DNA of 64,000 bases from Paraflavitalea sp. CAU 1676 (GTDB lineage: Bacteria > Bacteroidota > Bacteroidia > Chitinophagales > Chitinophagaceae). Location: NCBI RefSeq assembly GCF_029223285.1, contig NZ_JARHUJ010000012.1, positions 248,001-312,000 on the forward strand. The letters are read 5' to 3'. Below are positions 35,178 through 44,160 of the stretch, in pieces; the first letter of the stretch is position 1, and each line of letters opens with the position of its first letter. Below the pieces are notes generated by a model. It was not told where the DNA came from. It saw only the letters and a list, made by a program, of their open reading frames with translations, and ran no database searches. Position numbers and translations under genes: made by a program.

Positions 35178-36240
35178 CATGGCTGTTAGGCCGACCTTTC
35201 ATTAATGCAACTCCTGCTTCTTTGCGGCAGGACTTTAAAGAAGCCCTTGCCGCCTCTGCGCCCTTTACCGCTTTCAGGGACACCGTCGATGTGCCGTCAA
35301 CTTGCGTGCTCACTTCCATAAGCGCCGGCAATGCGCAGTTGTCGCAATACTGCCGCCGCTTCACGCGACTGAAGCCGATCAGCATTGGCGCATCACAGGC
35401 TGCTACACCCACCGCCGCAGCGCCTGTTCCCATTGCTGCCGCATCCTTTTTCACCTGCTGCTTCCCCTCACCAGGCGTCGCCGCCTTGACCTCCACGATC
35501 TTCATCACACCGCCGTCTAACCGTTCATACCCGCCATGCTCCAGCGCCCTGTAAAACACAATGCCCATCGTGGCGATCAGGAAACGTCCCGCAGCAGCAG
35601 GCATATCATGCGAAAGCGAAATGCACCTCAGTATACCAGCTTGCAGGGGCATGTAGTCAGTCTCCTCCTCCCGGCAATCGAATTGCCGCTTCTCGAAATT
35701 CACCGACGCCCCGTTGAACAGTACCCTGAAATGTGTGGCATTCACAGGAATGCGCAGTTGCTTGAGAGGATCAAATGACTCAATATGCAATCTCAAAATA
35801 CCGCTGCTCGTGTCAACGTCACAAGTCACAGCTGCACCAAACACCTGTTGAAAGGCGTTATCCTTCTCAGTAAAGAACTCAAACTCCTTCAGCAAGCTCA
35901 TGTCTCCCTTCCACATGACCCTTTCACCCCGCACATTCTCCGGGTCGCTCCGCAAAATCCGGGTGCAGGTACTGTTGAGCCTCCCCGAGAGGATCGGGTC
36001 GGCCAGCTTATGCCCTTTGATCATTCCCCGCAGGCATAGCCTGATCACCTTGGCGGAACCCGATGCCCGGCCAAAGTCATGGAAATTCTCCCGCGTTCGC
36101 GCCATACCCGGACTTTTCATGATCTTATCACGTGTAGCGCCACCCTTGGAACGCACATTGGTAGTGCCATCAGGTTGTTTTGCGTAGGTAGCGCCTCCAA
36201 GAGAACCCGATAAACTGCCATCCGGCTGAAGTTTTGCCAT
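35011..36240 (-). CDS. Hypothetical protein with a C-terminal overlap
   Basis: 409 residues, no signal, no recognised domain. The N-terminus is compositionally odd: LSGSLGGATYAKQPDGTTNVRSKGGATRDKIMKSPGMARTRE looks like conserved sequence of a Chitinophagaceae-type family I cannot name. The middle has strand-rich regions around GILRLHIESF and FLIATMGIVFYRALEHGGYERLDG. Two nearby cysteines (YCDNC) might form a metal or disulfide site. The last about 55 residues read through the 3' end of the FAD oxidoreductase on the opposite strand and look like an accidental extension. The real end is probably near 35180 if the frame lost a stop. Start at 36240 is the first ATG in frame. Confidence 0.65.
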   Translation of the reverse strand: MAKLQPDGSLSGSLGGATYAKQPDGTTNVRSKGGATRDKIMKSPGMARTRENFHDFGRASGSAKVIRLCLRGMIKGHKLADPILSGRLNSTCTRILRSDPENVRGERVMWKGDMSLLKEFEFFTEKDNAFQQVFGAAVTCDVDTSSGILRLHIESFDPLKQLRIPVNATHFRVLFNGASVNFEKRQFDCREEETDYMPLQAGILRCISLSHDMPAAAGRFLIATMGIVFYRALEHGGYERLDGGVMKIVEVKAATPGEGKQQVKKDAAAMGTGAAAVGVAACDAPMLIGFSRVKRRQYCDNCALPALMEVSTQVDGTSTVSLKAVKGAEAARASLKSCRKEAGVALMKGRPNSHATSPPLWTRHDGICSMDRSPPSPAAGADSVAYNINYTMVRPIDSTADWRGLYQDD

Positions 36241-36667
36241 ACAAGTAGTTTTATAGGAACATAAATAGAGCCGATATTAATAGGATGCAAAAAGGGCCGA
36301 TTTCCATAAGCGAAAACGAGAAAAATCTACCTTACTGCAGCTACTTTATATACGCAATGGGAGTTTGGGTAGATTGATAACGGGAAACTATAGTGTTGGG
36401 GTGTACACATGGAGGCCCTGTAGCTTACGCAGACAGTGCCTGGCAATTAACCCATAAACAAAACCTGGATAAATTGGCCGGTAGCATAGCACTCGTTCGG
36501 GACCAGGAATTCAAAAGAAAACTGCCGGATCGAACAGATCCGGCAGTGAGGCCGAGCGTAGGTAGATAAGGAATCCCCGGTCCGCCAGTAAAGCAGAACG
36601 CAGGTGGATCAAGAATTCCCCCAATCCGGCAGTGTCCTCGAAAGCCGGTAGACCAGAAGTCCGCTGC
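36241..36667. other. Intergenic stretch with hairpin and short repeats
   Basis: No gene. It contains the hairpin at 36521-36547 and a short repeat unit GTAGGTAG followed by AGGAAT-CCCCGG (36558-36580), with a looser copy at about 36601-36625. A similar unit lies on the other side of the next gene, at 38977-38998. Confidence 0.45.
36521..36547 (-). terminator. Terminator of the DUF3472-ricin T9SS gene
   Basis: Perfect 11-bp stem ACTGCCGGATC (36521-36531) with GATCCGGCAGT (36537-36547), then TTTTC-TTTTG in minus-strand reading. It lies about 120 bp past the gene's stop. Confidence 0.75.
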
Positions 36668-38521
36668 TTATAACACGATCTTTTCAGCCTTTCCCTTATA
36701 GTTGATAAAATAAACACCTTTGGGGAGAGCGTCGGCTGGTAGTGTAACCTGCTGATCGCTGGTGACCACCGATCTCACCTTCCTGCCCGCCTGATCATAA
36801 ATGTTCAGCTCCTTCTTGCCTTGCTCCGAAGGGCCGAAGCGGATGATCAGTCCGGTACTGCCAGGTGTACCAGCCACCAGGAAGATTTTTCCGGCAGGGA
36901 AAGGTTTGATGTCAGCGGCCTGACTGGTAGCCACGCGTAACCCGCTTCCCACGGGTTCCAGCAACCATTGCTGATTAGGTGTTCCCGTGCTGCCGTTTTT
37001 GGTGTACAGGATGAGGCGGGTGCCGCTGGTGGTACTGCTACCCGGATTGTCGATGACCAGGGTGGCCGATAGGTTGGTTTGGATTAGCTTCTTCCCGCTG
37101 CCCGCATCTGTCAAAGTCCATTTCTCCGGATTCGAACCATTGTTGTCATACAGTACCACATTGTTGCCCGAGGTGGCATTGCCATTTTGTACATGAACAC
37201 TCCTGTTGCTGAGCCGGTTCACCAGCACAGACGTAGTACCCGTGGTAACGATACTCCATTGCTGGGCATAATTGGTACTGCTGCTGGCCTGCACGATATA
37301 AGCGCCGTTGGCAGTGCCATTGTTCTCTACCGTCATAAAGAGGTTACTATGGACATTTTTGATCTTATAATAAGTGGTGGCGGCACCTGCCGTGAAAGAA
37401 GTAGACGAAACCGCGGCAGACAATTGATTGTATATGTCCCTGATGGTTACCCGCGCCGTATAAGAGCCTGCAGGCAAACTGGTGGAGATAACACGGCTTC
37501 TGCGTTCGGGCACCGTATCTGTGGCGGTTGAAACTACCGTGCCGCTGCTATTGACCACTTCTACTGTAGAGATCCACTGCGGACTCACCGTAGCGCTGTT
37601 AGTCCACGACACGCTTACCTGGTTGTTGGCGTACGAAGCAGTCACAGCCGTAACCGCACCGGTGGTAAGAGTAGGGGAACTGCCCTGGTTGGTTTGCACA
37701 GGGAGGGTTAGTGTACGTCCGCCCGCAAAATCCGCCGATGGCGTCGTGCTGCCGCCATGTTGCATAAAATAAGCATCTTCACCCGCATCGAACCCGGCAT
37801 TGAAAGCCCAATGGTAAATGCCATTCCGGTAGGCGTCGCCAGGATTGGCAGAAACATACCTGCCGGTCGACTTTTGCCAAACCCCCGAAGTATTCAGGTT
37901 CCAGGCATCTTTGAAGAACGCTTTTCGGATAAACCGACCATCGGTGGTAGCACCATAGCCAGTCCAGTTTTCAAGAAAAGCGTCCATGCCACTGCCCAGG
38001 TAATTGCTCGAAGCGGTACGCGATAGGGTGCTGGTATGAAACCACTGTCCAGTACTGATATTTTGAATAAACGTGGCGATATAGATCTTGCCGCCCGACT
38101 TCCACGAACGCTCGGCCAGATTGTACCAGGTATTTAACGACCAGCTGTAGGGGTTAATGGTCTTCCAGCCATCGCCTTCCCCGCCAAAGCGGCTGGTGAT
38201 GGTCGTCGGTGCGCTGTAAGCAACGGTAGAGTAATCGCCGGTCGCCGTATTCGCATCCCACAACGAAGCAATTAAGATATTGGGGGTGGAATAAGAAACA
38301 TCAGGTGTTTGCTGTAAACCAGAATAGCCACCCGCGAAATTGTGTACGGAGAAATAAGAAGCCATGGCCGATTGAACGATCTTGATCTTATGGATCTTGA
38401 CCACGGCATCGGCAGGAAATGAATAGACGAGGTGCATGGAAGGGGCTGCGTTTTCCTGGCGGGCGAATCCCGGCAGACAGCCAAGCAGAACAAGCAGAAG
38501 TAGTGTAACCGATTGTTTCAT
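36668..38521 (-). CDS. T9SS-secreted DUF3472 protein with ricin-type lectin domain
   Basis: 617 residues. The start at 38521 gives a signal peptide ending near CLPGFARQ; the open frame reaches 20 codons further but without secretory character. About 30-270 is a DUF3472 domain (NILIASLWDANTATGD, then FGGEGDGWKTINPY, WKSGGKIYIATFIQN and FFKDAWNLNTSGVW). A fibronectin-like domain follows (about 290-385), then a ricin B-type trefoil lectin (about 385-530) with repeated QQW/EKW motifs (AQQWSIV, PEKWTL, NQQWLL). The last about 75 residues (ELNIYDQAGRKVRSV to YFINYKGKAEKIVL) are a T9SS sorting domain. Likely a surface glycan-binding or glycan-cleaving protein; activity of DUF3472 not established to my knowledge. 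Confidence 0.88.
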   Translation of the reverse strand: MKQSVTLLLLVLLGCLPGFARQENAAPSMHLVYSFPADAVVKIHKIKIVQSAMASYFSVHNFAGGYSGLQQTPDVSYSTPNILIASLWDANTATGDYSTVAYSAPTTITSRFGGEGDGWKTINPYSWSLNTWYNLAERSWKSGGKIYIATFIQNISTGQWFHTSTLSRTASSNYLGSGMDAFLENWTGYGATTDGRFIRKAFFKDAWNLNTSGVWQKSTGRYVSANPGDAYRNGIYHWAFNAGFDAGEDAYFMQHGGSTTPSADFAGGRTLTLPVQTNQGSSPTLTTGAVTAVTASYANNQVSVSWTNSATVSPQWISTVEVVNSSGTVVSTATDTVPERRSRVISTSLPAGSYTARVTIRDIYNQLSAAVSSTSFTAGAATTYYKIKNVHSNLFMTVENNGTANGAYIVQASSSTNYAQQWSIVTTGTTSVLVNRLSNRSVHVQNGNATSGNNVVLYDNNGSNPEKWTLTDAGSGKKLIQTNLSATLVIDNPGSSTTSGTRLILYTKNGSTGTPNQQWLLEPVGSGLRVATSQAADIKPFPAGKIFLVAGTPGSTGLIIRFGPSEQGKKELNIYDQAGRKVRSVVTSDQQVTLPADALPKGVYFINYKGKAEKIVL

Positions 38522-39342
38522 ATTTGTTGATTTAATAGTGAGCATCGAGGATCGCCAGACCCTGCTCTGCTTGGCCAACACTCCCTGGTGATAGAAGTAT
38601 AGTCCGCCATGGCACGTTAAGGGGGTATACGTAGTTGGTTTCTGCTAAAAGATCACACAAACGATTGCAGGTGTAGCTCAGTGGAAGAACGATAAAGAAA
38701 GGAAAGCTTGGGGCCAGATAAGAAGGGGCTTAATAGCCGGATTGAAGAGGAAGAAGTACAGGCGGCCCGTGTCTGCCTGTGCTGCAAGATGGTCGCCAGG
38801 TAGCCCAATGTTGAAAGCCTGATCCCCGGGCATTTGCTCAGGGATGGTCGTAAGGTAGCTCACCGTAGAATGCTTGATTCTTTGCCAAATGCTCCCGGTT
38901 GGTCGCCTGGTGCTCGTCTGATCACCCCGGGATCCCCACCTGATGCCGGCCTCATCCCCGCCGCATCAGGGCCGGAGTAGGTAGTGAGGAACTCCCGGCT
39001 AACTTATGGGTAAATCGTAGCCAAAAGCAGGGTAGAAGCAGCCTAAAAGCAGCCCACCTCCAGCCCGGGAGCAGCCGAAGCCTGCCCCATATCAAGCAGC
39101 AACCCGGCCATCTGACCGGGTTGACAACTGATTAACATCATATATCGGTTGGCATTCATGAAATCGGGTAAATGCTGCCAAAAGGCAGGCCACGAAAGGC
39201 TTTTAGCCCTACTTTAAATATACGAAATAAGTAGCCTGGACGGACGAATTGGACGCGTTTTCCTGGATTAAAATTTTCCTATTCAGGAAATAATCCCTTA
39301 GGCTACAGTGATTCCCCTAACTTTGACTCATCATATCATCTG
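38522..39342. other. 821-bp gene-free region
   Basis: No gene supported: frames here are short and lack coding character. Contents: a tRNA-like D-arm string (38671-38690), a CCTGATGC/GCATCAGG inverted repeat (about 38939-38970), the short repeat unit at 38977-38998, and the FadR promoter at the right end. Base usage is uneven, with G-rich and A-rich patches. It may be degraded sequence. Confidence 0.4.
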
Positions 39343-39346
39343 ATGA
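39318..39346 (+). promoter_or_regulatory. FadR-type regulator promoter and operator
   Basis: TAACTTTG at 39318-39325 matches the Bacteroidota -7 element, 17 bp before the start codon. A palindrome TCATC-T-GATGA (39336-39346) covers the start codon and could be the operator of the FadR-type protein itself. No clear -33 element. Regulation is inferred. Confidence 0.5.
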
Positions 39347-40014
39347 CTATGGATCAAGGGATTTCCCGCCGCTCCCTCGCCGATGAGGTAGCCGCACGTA
39401 TACAACAGCAAATAGTGTCCGGGCAGTACAAGATCGGCGACCAGCTGCCCATCGAGCCCGAGCTCATGCAGCAGTTTGGCGTTGGCCGCTCCTCCATCCG
39501 GGAGGCCATCAAGCTCCTCGTCAACTCCGGGCTCCTGCGCGTACAGCAAGGCGTCGGCACCTTCGTGGCCGACAATACCGGCATAGGCGAACCATTGGCC
39601 CAGCGCCTTAAACGGTCCGACCTGCCCGATATAAACGAAGTGCGCCAGCTGCTCGAAATGAAGATTGCCGAAAAAGCAGCTGATCACCGTACCGACAAAG
39701 ACGTTGAAAAGATCAGCCGGCATTTCAACGAACGTGAACAGGCCGCCAACGATCAAAACATCGCCGCCTGCGTAGAAGCCGATATCAACTTCCACAATGC
39801 CATCGCCGACGCCTCCGGCAACGCGATACTCGCCGATCTGTACAAATCATTCTCGGCGCGCATCAAAAATGACTTCCTCAGCCGCTTCAAGGATACGTCA
39901 CCATTTATCGAAACCATGCGACTGCATAAAGAGCTATTGAACAGCATCATCGATAAAGACCCCAAACGCGCCTGGCATTTTGCCGCCCGCATCAATGGTC
40001 ACATTACCGCATAA
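39343..40014 (+). CDS. GntR/FadR-family transcriptional regulator
   Basis: 223 residues. The N-terminal winged helix (LADEVAARIQQQIVSGQYKIGDQLPIEPELMQQFGVGRSSIREAIKLL region, with ELMQQFGVGRSSIREA as the recognition part) is followed by an FCD ligand-binding domain from about residue 90. The FCD metal-binding residues fit Asp and His in EADINFHNAI and a His in MRLHKELL, with another His near the end (RINGHI). FadR-type regulators sense small acids or sugar derivatives. It lies 33 bp upstream of an MFS gene it probably controls. Confidence 0.92.
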   Translation: MTMDQGISRRSLADEVAARIQQQIVSGQYKIGDQLPIEPELMQQFGVGRSSIREAIKLLVNSGLLRVQQGVGTFVADNTGIGEPLAQRLKRSDLPDINEVRQLLEMKIAEKAADHRTDKDVEKISRHFNEREQAANDQNIAACVEADINFHNAIADASGNAILADLYKSFSARIKNDFLSRFKDTSPFIETMRLHKELLNSIIDKDPKRAWHFAARINGHITA

Positions 40015-40047
40015 TACATTGAACAGACCTAATCACAATACAGCAAT

Positions 40048-41265
40048 ATGAACACAACTACCACAGCCGCCGCTCCGAAGGCGACAGTGAGCACCACCGT
40101 ATTTCCTATACTTTTTACGATCAGTTTCGCTCACCTGCTCAACGATATGTTGCAGTCGGTGATCCCCTCCATTTATCCATTGATCAAAACCAACCTCAAC
40201 CTTACCTTCTCACAGATCGGGTTGATCACCTTCACTTTTCAGATCACGGCCTCCCTGCTGCAACCATTCGTAGGCCAGTACACCGATAAATATCCCAAGC
40301 CTTATTCACTGGCCATCGGCATGGGTTTTACCCTTGCCGGCCTCATTGTGCTGTCGATGGCCACCGGCTTCTATGCCATCCTCGCCGCAGTAGCACTCGT
40401 AGGTGTCGGGTCATCGATCTTCCATCCCGAAGCATCGCGTGTAGCGCACCTCGCTTCCGGTGGCAAACGCGGTTTGGCGCAGTCGATCTTTCAATTGGGT
40501 GGTAATGCAGGCAGCGCCATCGGGCCCTTGCTCGCTGCCGCGATTATCATACCCCATGGACAATCCAATGCCATTTGGTTTGGCATCGCCGCCATCGCCG
40601 GCATCATCATCCTGTCGAAGATCGCTGTATGGTACCGGGATCACCTCATCAAGCGCACCGCAAAGAAGGGGAGTGGGGAAGTGGTCAGTAATGGATTGTC
40701 AACATCACGTGTAGTGGTATCTATCACAATCCTGCTCGTACTCATCTTCTCCAAGTATTTCTACATGGCCAGCATGAGCAGCTATTTCACCTTTTACCTC
40801 ATCGATAAATTCCATTTGTCGGTACAGCAGTCACAGATCTACCTGTTCATCTTCCTGGGCTCAGTAGCAGCAGGTACCCTGCTGGGCGGACCGCTCGGTG
40901 ATCGCTTCGGACGTAAATACATCATCTGGATATCGATATTGGGCGTAGCACCATTCACACTCTTGTTACCGCATGTCAACCTGTTCTGGACAGCCGTGCT
41001 CTCAGGTATCATCGGTGTCATTCTCGCATCTGCCTTCTCTGCCATCCTGGTATATGCGCAGGAACTGGTGCCCGGTAAAGTAGGCATGATCGCTGGATTG
41101 TTCTTTGGCTTTGCTTTTGGTATGGGAGGATTGGGTTCTGCACTGCTGGGTAAACTCGCCGACGCTACCAGCATTGAGTATGTGTTTAGCGTATGCGCTT
41201 ACCTACCACTTATTGGCATCATAACTGCCCTGCTACCCAACCTCGGCGGACGTAAGAAAGCATAG
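40048..41265 (+). CDS. MFS transporter, fosmidomycin-resistance (Fsr)-like
   Basis: 405 residues with about twelve hydrophobic helices. The opening FPILFTISFAHLLNDMLQSVIPSIYPLIK is the Fsr signature, with the LLNDM motif, and FQITASLLQPFVGQYTDKYPKPYSL, GSSIFHPEASRVAHLASGGKRGLAQSIFQLGGNAG and GPLGDRFGRKYI match the family. The best known member expels fosmidomycin; others carry unknown substrates. Co-directional with a FadR regulator 33 bp upstream, so a metabolite substrate is also possible. A hairpin follows. Confidence 0.9.
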   Translation: MNTTTTAAAPKATVSTTVFPILFTISFAHLLNDMLQSVIPSIYPLIKTNLNLTFSQIGLITFTFQITASLLQPFVGQYTDKYPKPYSLAIGMGFTLAGLIVLSMATGFYAILAAVALVGVGSSIFHPEASRVAHLASGGKRGLAQSIFQLGGNAGSAIGPLLAAAIIIPHGQSNAIWFGIAAIAGIIILSKIAVWYRDHLIKRTAKKGSGEVVSNGLSTSRVVVSITILLVLIFSKYFYMASMSSYFTFYLIDKFHLSVQQSQIYLFIFLGSVAAGTLLGGPLGDRFGRKYIIWISILGVAPFTLLLPHVNLFWTAVLSGIIGVILASAFSAILVYAQELVPGKVGMIAGLFFGFAFGMGGLGSALLGKLADATSIEYVFSVCAYLPLIGIITALLPNLGGRKKA

Positions 41266-41295
41266 CCGTAAAATAGACTTTGAACGAATAGAATG

Positions 41296-41326
41296 AAAGG
41301 CCATCTTCCCTAGAAGACGGCCTTTT
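41296..41326 (+). terminator. Terminator after the MFS gene
   Basis: 13-bp stem, AAAGGCCATCTTC (41296-41308) with GAAGACGGCCTTT (41313-41325), one mismatch, ending in TTTT. It lies in the convergent gap with the IPT-Kelch gene and may act both ways. Confidence 0.65.
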
Positions 41327-41370
41327 GGCTGATAGTCAAACTCCCTTTGTTTGACAAAGTAATTAGGTTG

Positions 41371-43296
41371 TCAAAAGTCTGGAACATATTCGAACACCTC
41401 GTCATATTTGCTGATAAGATATACCTTGTTGTTGATGACATGCGCACGGAATATTGTTTGAAAATCCGTTCCAACAATCTGCCATTGAACAGGCGCATCA
41501 GGGCGGTACCGGTACATTTTGCCAGTGTACTCAATGAGATAAACACTGCCTTTATATACAAAGCTGGTTGCAATGCCAAATTCGCCGGGGAATCTGGTTT
41601 CTGGGGTTACAACGCCAGCGCCATCGATCGAATAAATTGTCTGCTCTCGTAAGCCTGCGGGCGTGCCACCCACACCTGCATGCAATTTGTTGTTCAATAC
41701 AAAAGAAGCAGTGTGCTGCATCGCGATAGGCATATTGATTTTCTCCGTCCAGCTGCCCGTACCACTTTCATCAAATTCGTACATTTTTGAGGATTCAGTG
41801 GAACCGCACCCCATAATGAGTTTATTGTTGATGACCTCCAGGCTTGCACCTATAGAAGGGGTGGGGAACTTTGCCATCGTTGTCCAGGTATTGGTAACAG
41901 GGTCCAGCCGATACCAGCTATCTAGTCTGGCCACACCATTATAGCCCGTTCCGAGATAGACCTTTCCGCCGAGTTCCCTGGCCACCGCATACCGCCTTCC
42001 TTCGATGGTTGCCGGCGGCAGCACGTACTGTGACCATTGTTGTGTAGTAAGATCATAGGCAGCGAATGCTTCATTTATAAGTGCATTGGTATTTCCATCA
42101 AGTCCCCAGCCTATATAGATCTTGTTATTGGCAACAAAACTTATTCCTTCCAGTCTGTACCGGTTATTGGTGAAAGGAGAACGGCTTATTTTAACCGGCA
42201 TGTCGGTGGTCATAAAAGTGCCTGCCTCAATAGAAACGTTGTGTTGTTTGATCGTGATCTTTGATTCTACCGCGTCGGCAAGTAGCCTGAAGGTGATCTT
42301 TGTCGTGGAACGGTCGCTCTCGAACTGGGTAATATTGGTATTGTTGTAATAGACAGTTGCATCCGGAGAGAGGTTTTTGCCGGTAATCGTTACGTAAGCT
42401 CCCTTTGTTCCATGATCCGGGCTGCAGGAAATGATTGTTGGTAACAGAAAAAAGACGCCGGGGCTGGAAGTTTCCAACTCGTGCACGTTGACCTTGATAG
42501 TTGCACTCATGTTAACACCAGCAGGCACCTTTACTTTGATTTGCGTAGCCGACACCGGCGTTACTTCACTGGCTTCAACGGTACCAAAGCTTACCTTGTT
42601 ACCTCCTGCCTCTGTACTGAAATTGTTGCCTTCAATAGTGATCACTTTGCCTTCTTCTTGTTTCTCCGGTGCAAAGCTGGTGATCGATGGTCGCAGGTAG
42701 AAGCTGGTGGCGCTGATGGCTTCCAGCGTTCCGTTGATCACCTTTAGTTTACCTGTCGTGGCGCCGGTCGGCACCTTTGCACGTAAAGTGGTTTTGCTCT
42801 CAAAGGTAACGTTGGTGGCTTGCGTACCATTAAAGTATACTTTACTGGTATTGAGAAAGCGCGTGCCCGTGATGGTCACATCCGAACCGATATCAACTTG
42901 GTCGGGCGTAAAGCTGGTAATGGATGGCGCCGAAGCATTTACTTTGAAGTCCATGGCTGAAGTAGCAGACTCGTCCCCCACCTTTACCGTGATCTTGCCA
43001 TTCGTAGCCTCCTCCGGCACCGTCACCGACAGCTCCGTAGCTTTGGCCTCAATAACCGTGGCTGCTTTACCATTAAAGCTCACTGCATTTAAAGATTTGT
43101 CGGGGGAGAAGTTTTTACCGGTGATGACCACCGTGGCGCCCTCAGCTGCTTCAGCTGGGGAGAAACTGGTAATGACCGGTATGTTGTCGGCGGGTTCCGG
43201 CTTGTCATGCTTGTTGCAGGCTGTCAGGTACAAAAGGCCGATACCGGCACTGACTAATGCCGTGCGACATAGGTGCGCACTGTTTTTCATGTCCAT
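41371..43296 (-). CDS. IPT/TIG-repeat plus Kelch-like lipoprotein
   Basis: 641-residue lipoprotein with a lipobox ending at Cys27 (LYLTAC). Four IPT/TIG immunoglobulin-like domains follow, each opening with the same phrase: ITSFSPAEAAEG (about 41), ITSFTPDQVDIG (about 124), ITSFAPEKQEEG (about 205) and ISCSPDHGTKG (about 290). After residue 375 the sequence turns into Kelch/propeller repeats (IYIGWGLDGNT, KVYLGTGYNGV, KLIMGCGSTESS, LHAGVGGTPAG, VYLIEYTGKMYRYRPD). This combination occurs in surface glycan-binding lipoproteins of Bacteroidota. Outer-membrane surface display is likely. Single gene; ligand unknown. Confidence 0.9.
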   Translation of the reverse strand: MDMKNSAHLCRTALVSAGIGLLYLTACNKHDKPEPADNIPVITSFSPAEAAEGATVVITGKNFSPDKSLNAVSFNGKAATVIEAKATELSVTVPEEATNGKITVKVGDESATSAMDFKVNASAPSITSFTPDQVDIGSDVTITGTRFLNTSKVYFNGTQATNVTFESKTTLRAKVPTGATTGKLKVINGTLEAISATSFYLRPSITSFAPEKQEEGKVITIEGNNFSTEAGGNKVSFGTVEASEVTPVSATQIKVKVPAGVNMSATIKVNVHELETSSPGVFFLLPTIISCSPDHGTKGAYVTITGKNLSPDATVYYNNTNITQFESDRSTTKITFRLLADAVESKITIKQHNVSIEAGTFMTTDMPVKISRSPFTNNRYRLEGISFVANNKIYIGWGLDGNTNALINEAFAAYDLTTQQWSQYVLPPATIEGRRYAVARELGGKVYLGTGYNGVARLDSWYRLDPVTNTWTTMAKFPTPSIGASLEVINNKLIMGCGSTESSKMYEFDESGTGSWTEKINMPIAMQHTASFVLNNKLHAGVGGTPAGLREQTIYSIDGAGVVTPETRFPGEFGIATSFVYKGSVYLIEYTGKMYRYRPDAPVQWQIVGTDFQTIFRAHVINNKVYLISKYDEVFEYVPDF

Positions 43297-43596
43297 ATTG
43301 GGTTTTAATTGGAGACAAAGTAGAACAGCCTGCAGCCATGCGCAACCCGCCGGCGCTCAAATGCCGGATCTGTCAGTCGAAATGCTTAGGAATGTCACCC
43401 GTAGATATTTGCCCGGCGCCTGAAGTGGACCCTATTTAATGGGTAGGTTCTGTGAAGCAATATTGACGCTTCGCACATGCATAAGGGCACTTCAGGAATC
43501 CTCCCTTGTGGGTGTTCGTTGGTTTTTATATACTGTGAAACTAGCCAAAAAAAAAGCTTACTTATTCTAAAACCCAATACACAACATTGCCATAAC
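43297..43596. other. Intergenic stretch between divergent genes
   Basis: No gene. Open frames run back through it from the hypothetical gene at 43597 but lack an ATG with coding character. No clear promoter elements or repeats. Confidence 0.4.
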
Positions 43597-44025
43597 ATGG
43601 AAAACAAGATAACACTGGAGCACCTCACAACACTCTGCGATGCCAATGGAGTTCTCGGCAAAAAGAAGCCCAAAGCATTGGCATTCGAGTTTGCCCCCTA
43701 TGGAGCAAAGAAAACCGTCAACCTGATCATCTGCCTGCAAAATGTGAACGCGAAGTTTGAAACAGCCCTGAAGTTCCGTAATAAAGGACAATTGGATGGC
43801 AGCTTTTCATTTGAACACGATGGCATAGCATTCGCGCGGGATGCCAACAAGAAATTCATCGATTTCAACGAAGAAGTATTAACGAAGCGCTTGCCCGAGA
43901 CGATGGCGGTATTTGAAGAATTGGCTCAGCACCTCGGATATACCCATTGTAAATCGATGGATCGTTACCCCGGATCACCACAGGAGATACTGTTTCACAT
44001 ATGGATGGGCAATCAAATGGCATAG
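43597..44025 (+). CDS. Hypothetical protein, about 142 residues
   Basis: Started at the ATG at 43597; the open frame continues upstream to 43477 without coding character. 142 residues, soluble, no signal. It has a beta-rich front (KALAFEFAPYGAKKTVNLIICLQ-type) and a C-terminal helix with a FHIWMGNQMA end. No family recognised. Convergent with nagB, with a good hairpin between them. Real gene likely, function unknown. Confidence 0.6.
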   Translation: MENKITLEHLTTLCDANGVLGKKKPKALAFEFAPYGAKKTVNLIICLQNVNAKFETALKFRNKGQLDGSFSFEHDGIAFARDANKKFIDFNEEVLTKRLPETMAVFEELAQHLGYTHCKSMDRYPGSPQEILFHIWMGNQMA

Positions 44026-44035
44026 ACCTTAAAGC

Positions 44036-44069
44036 AAAACAGGATGCGCCTTTCGATGCATCCTGTTTT
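44036..44069. terminator. Bidirectional terminator between convergent genes
   Basis: Perfect 12-bp stem AAAACAGGATGC (44036-44047) with its complement at 44058-44069, loop of 10. A-rich on one side and T-rich on the other, so it can serve the hypothetical gene (+) and nagB (-). Confidence 0.8.
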
Positions 44070-44160
44070 GTATATAATTGGCTTAGTATTCCTCGTTGCC
44101 TCTTAAGGCCATTCAACTCCTCGTTGTCCCAACGAATGTCGGGAATGCCTGGTTGCCTTC

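Noticed and set aside
38671-38690. GTGTAGCTCAGTGGAAGAAC looks like a tRNA D-arm region
   Set aside because: The D-stem is mismatched (GCTC with GAAC) and no anticodon arm, T-arm or acceptor pairing follows. At most a fragment or coincidence.
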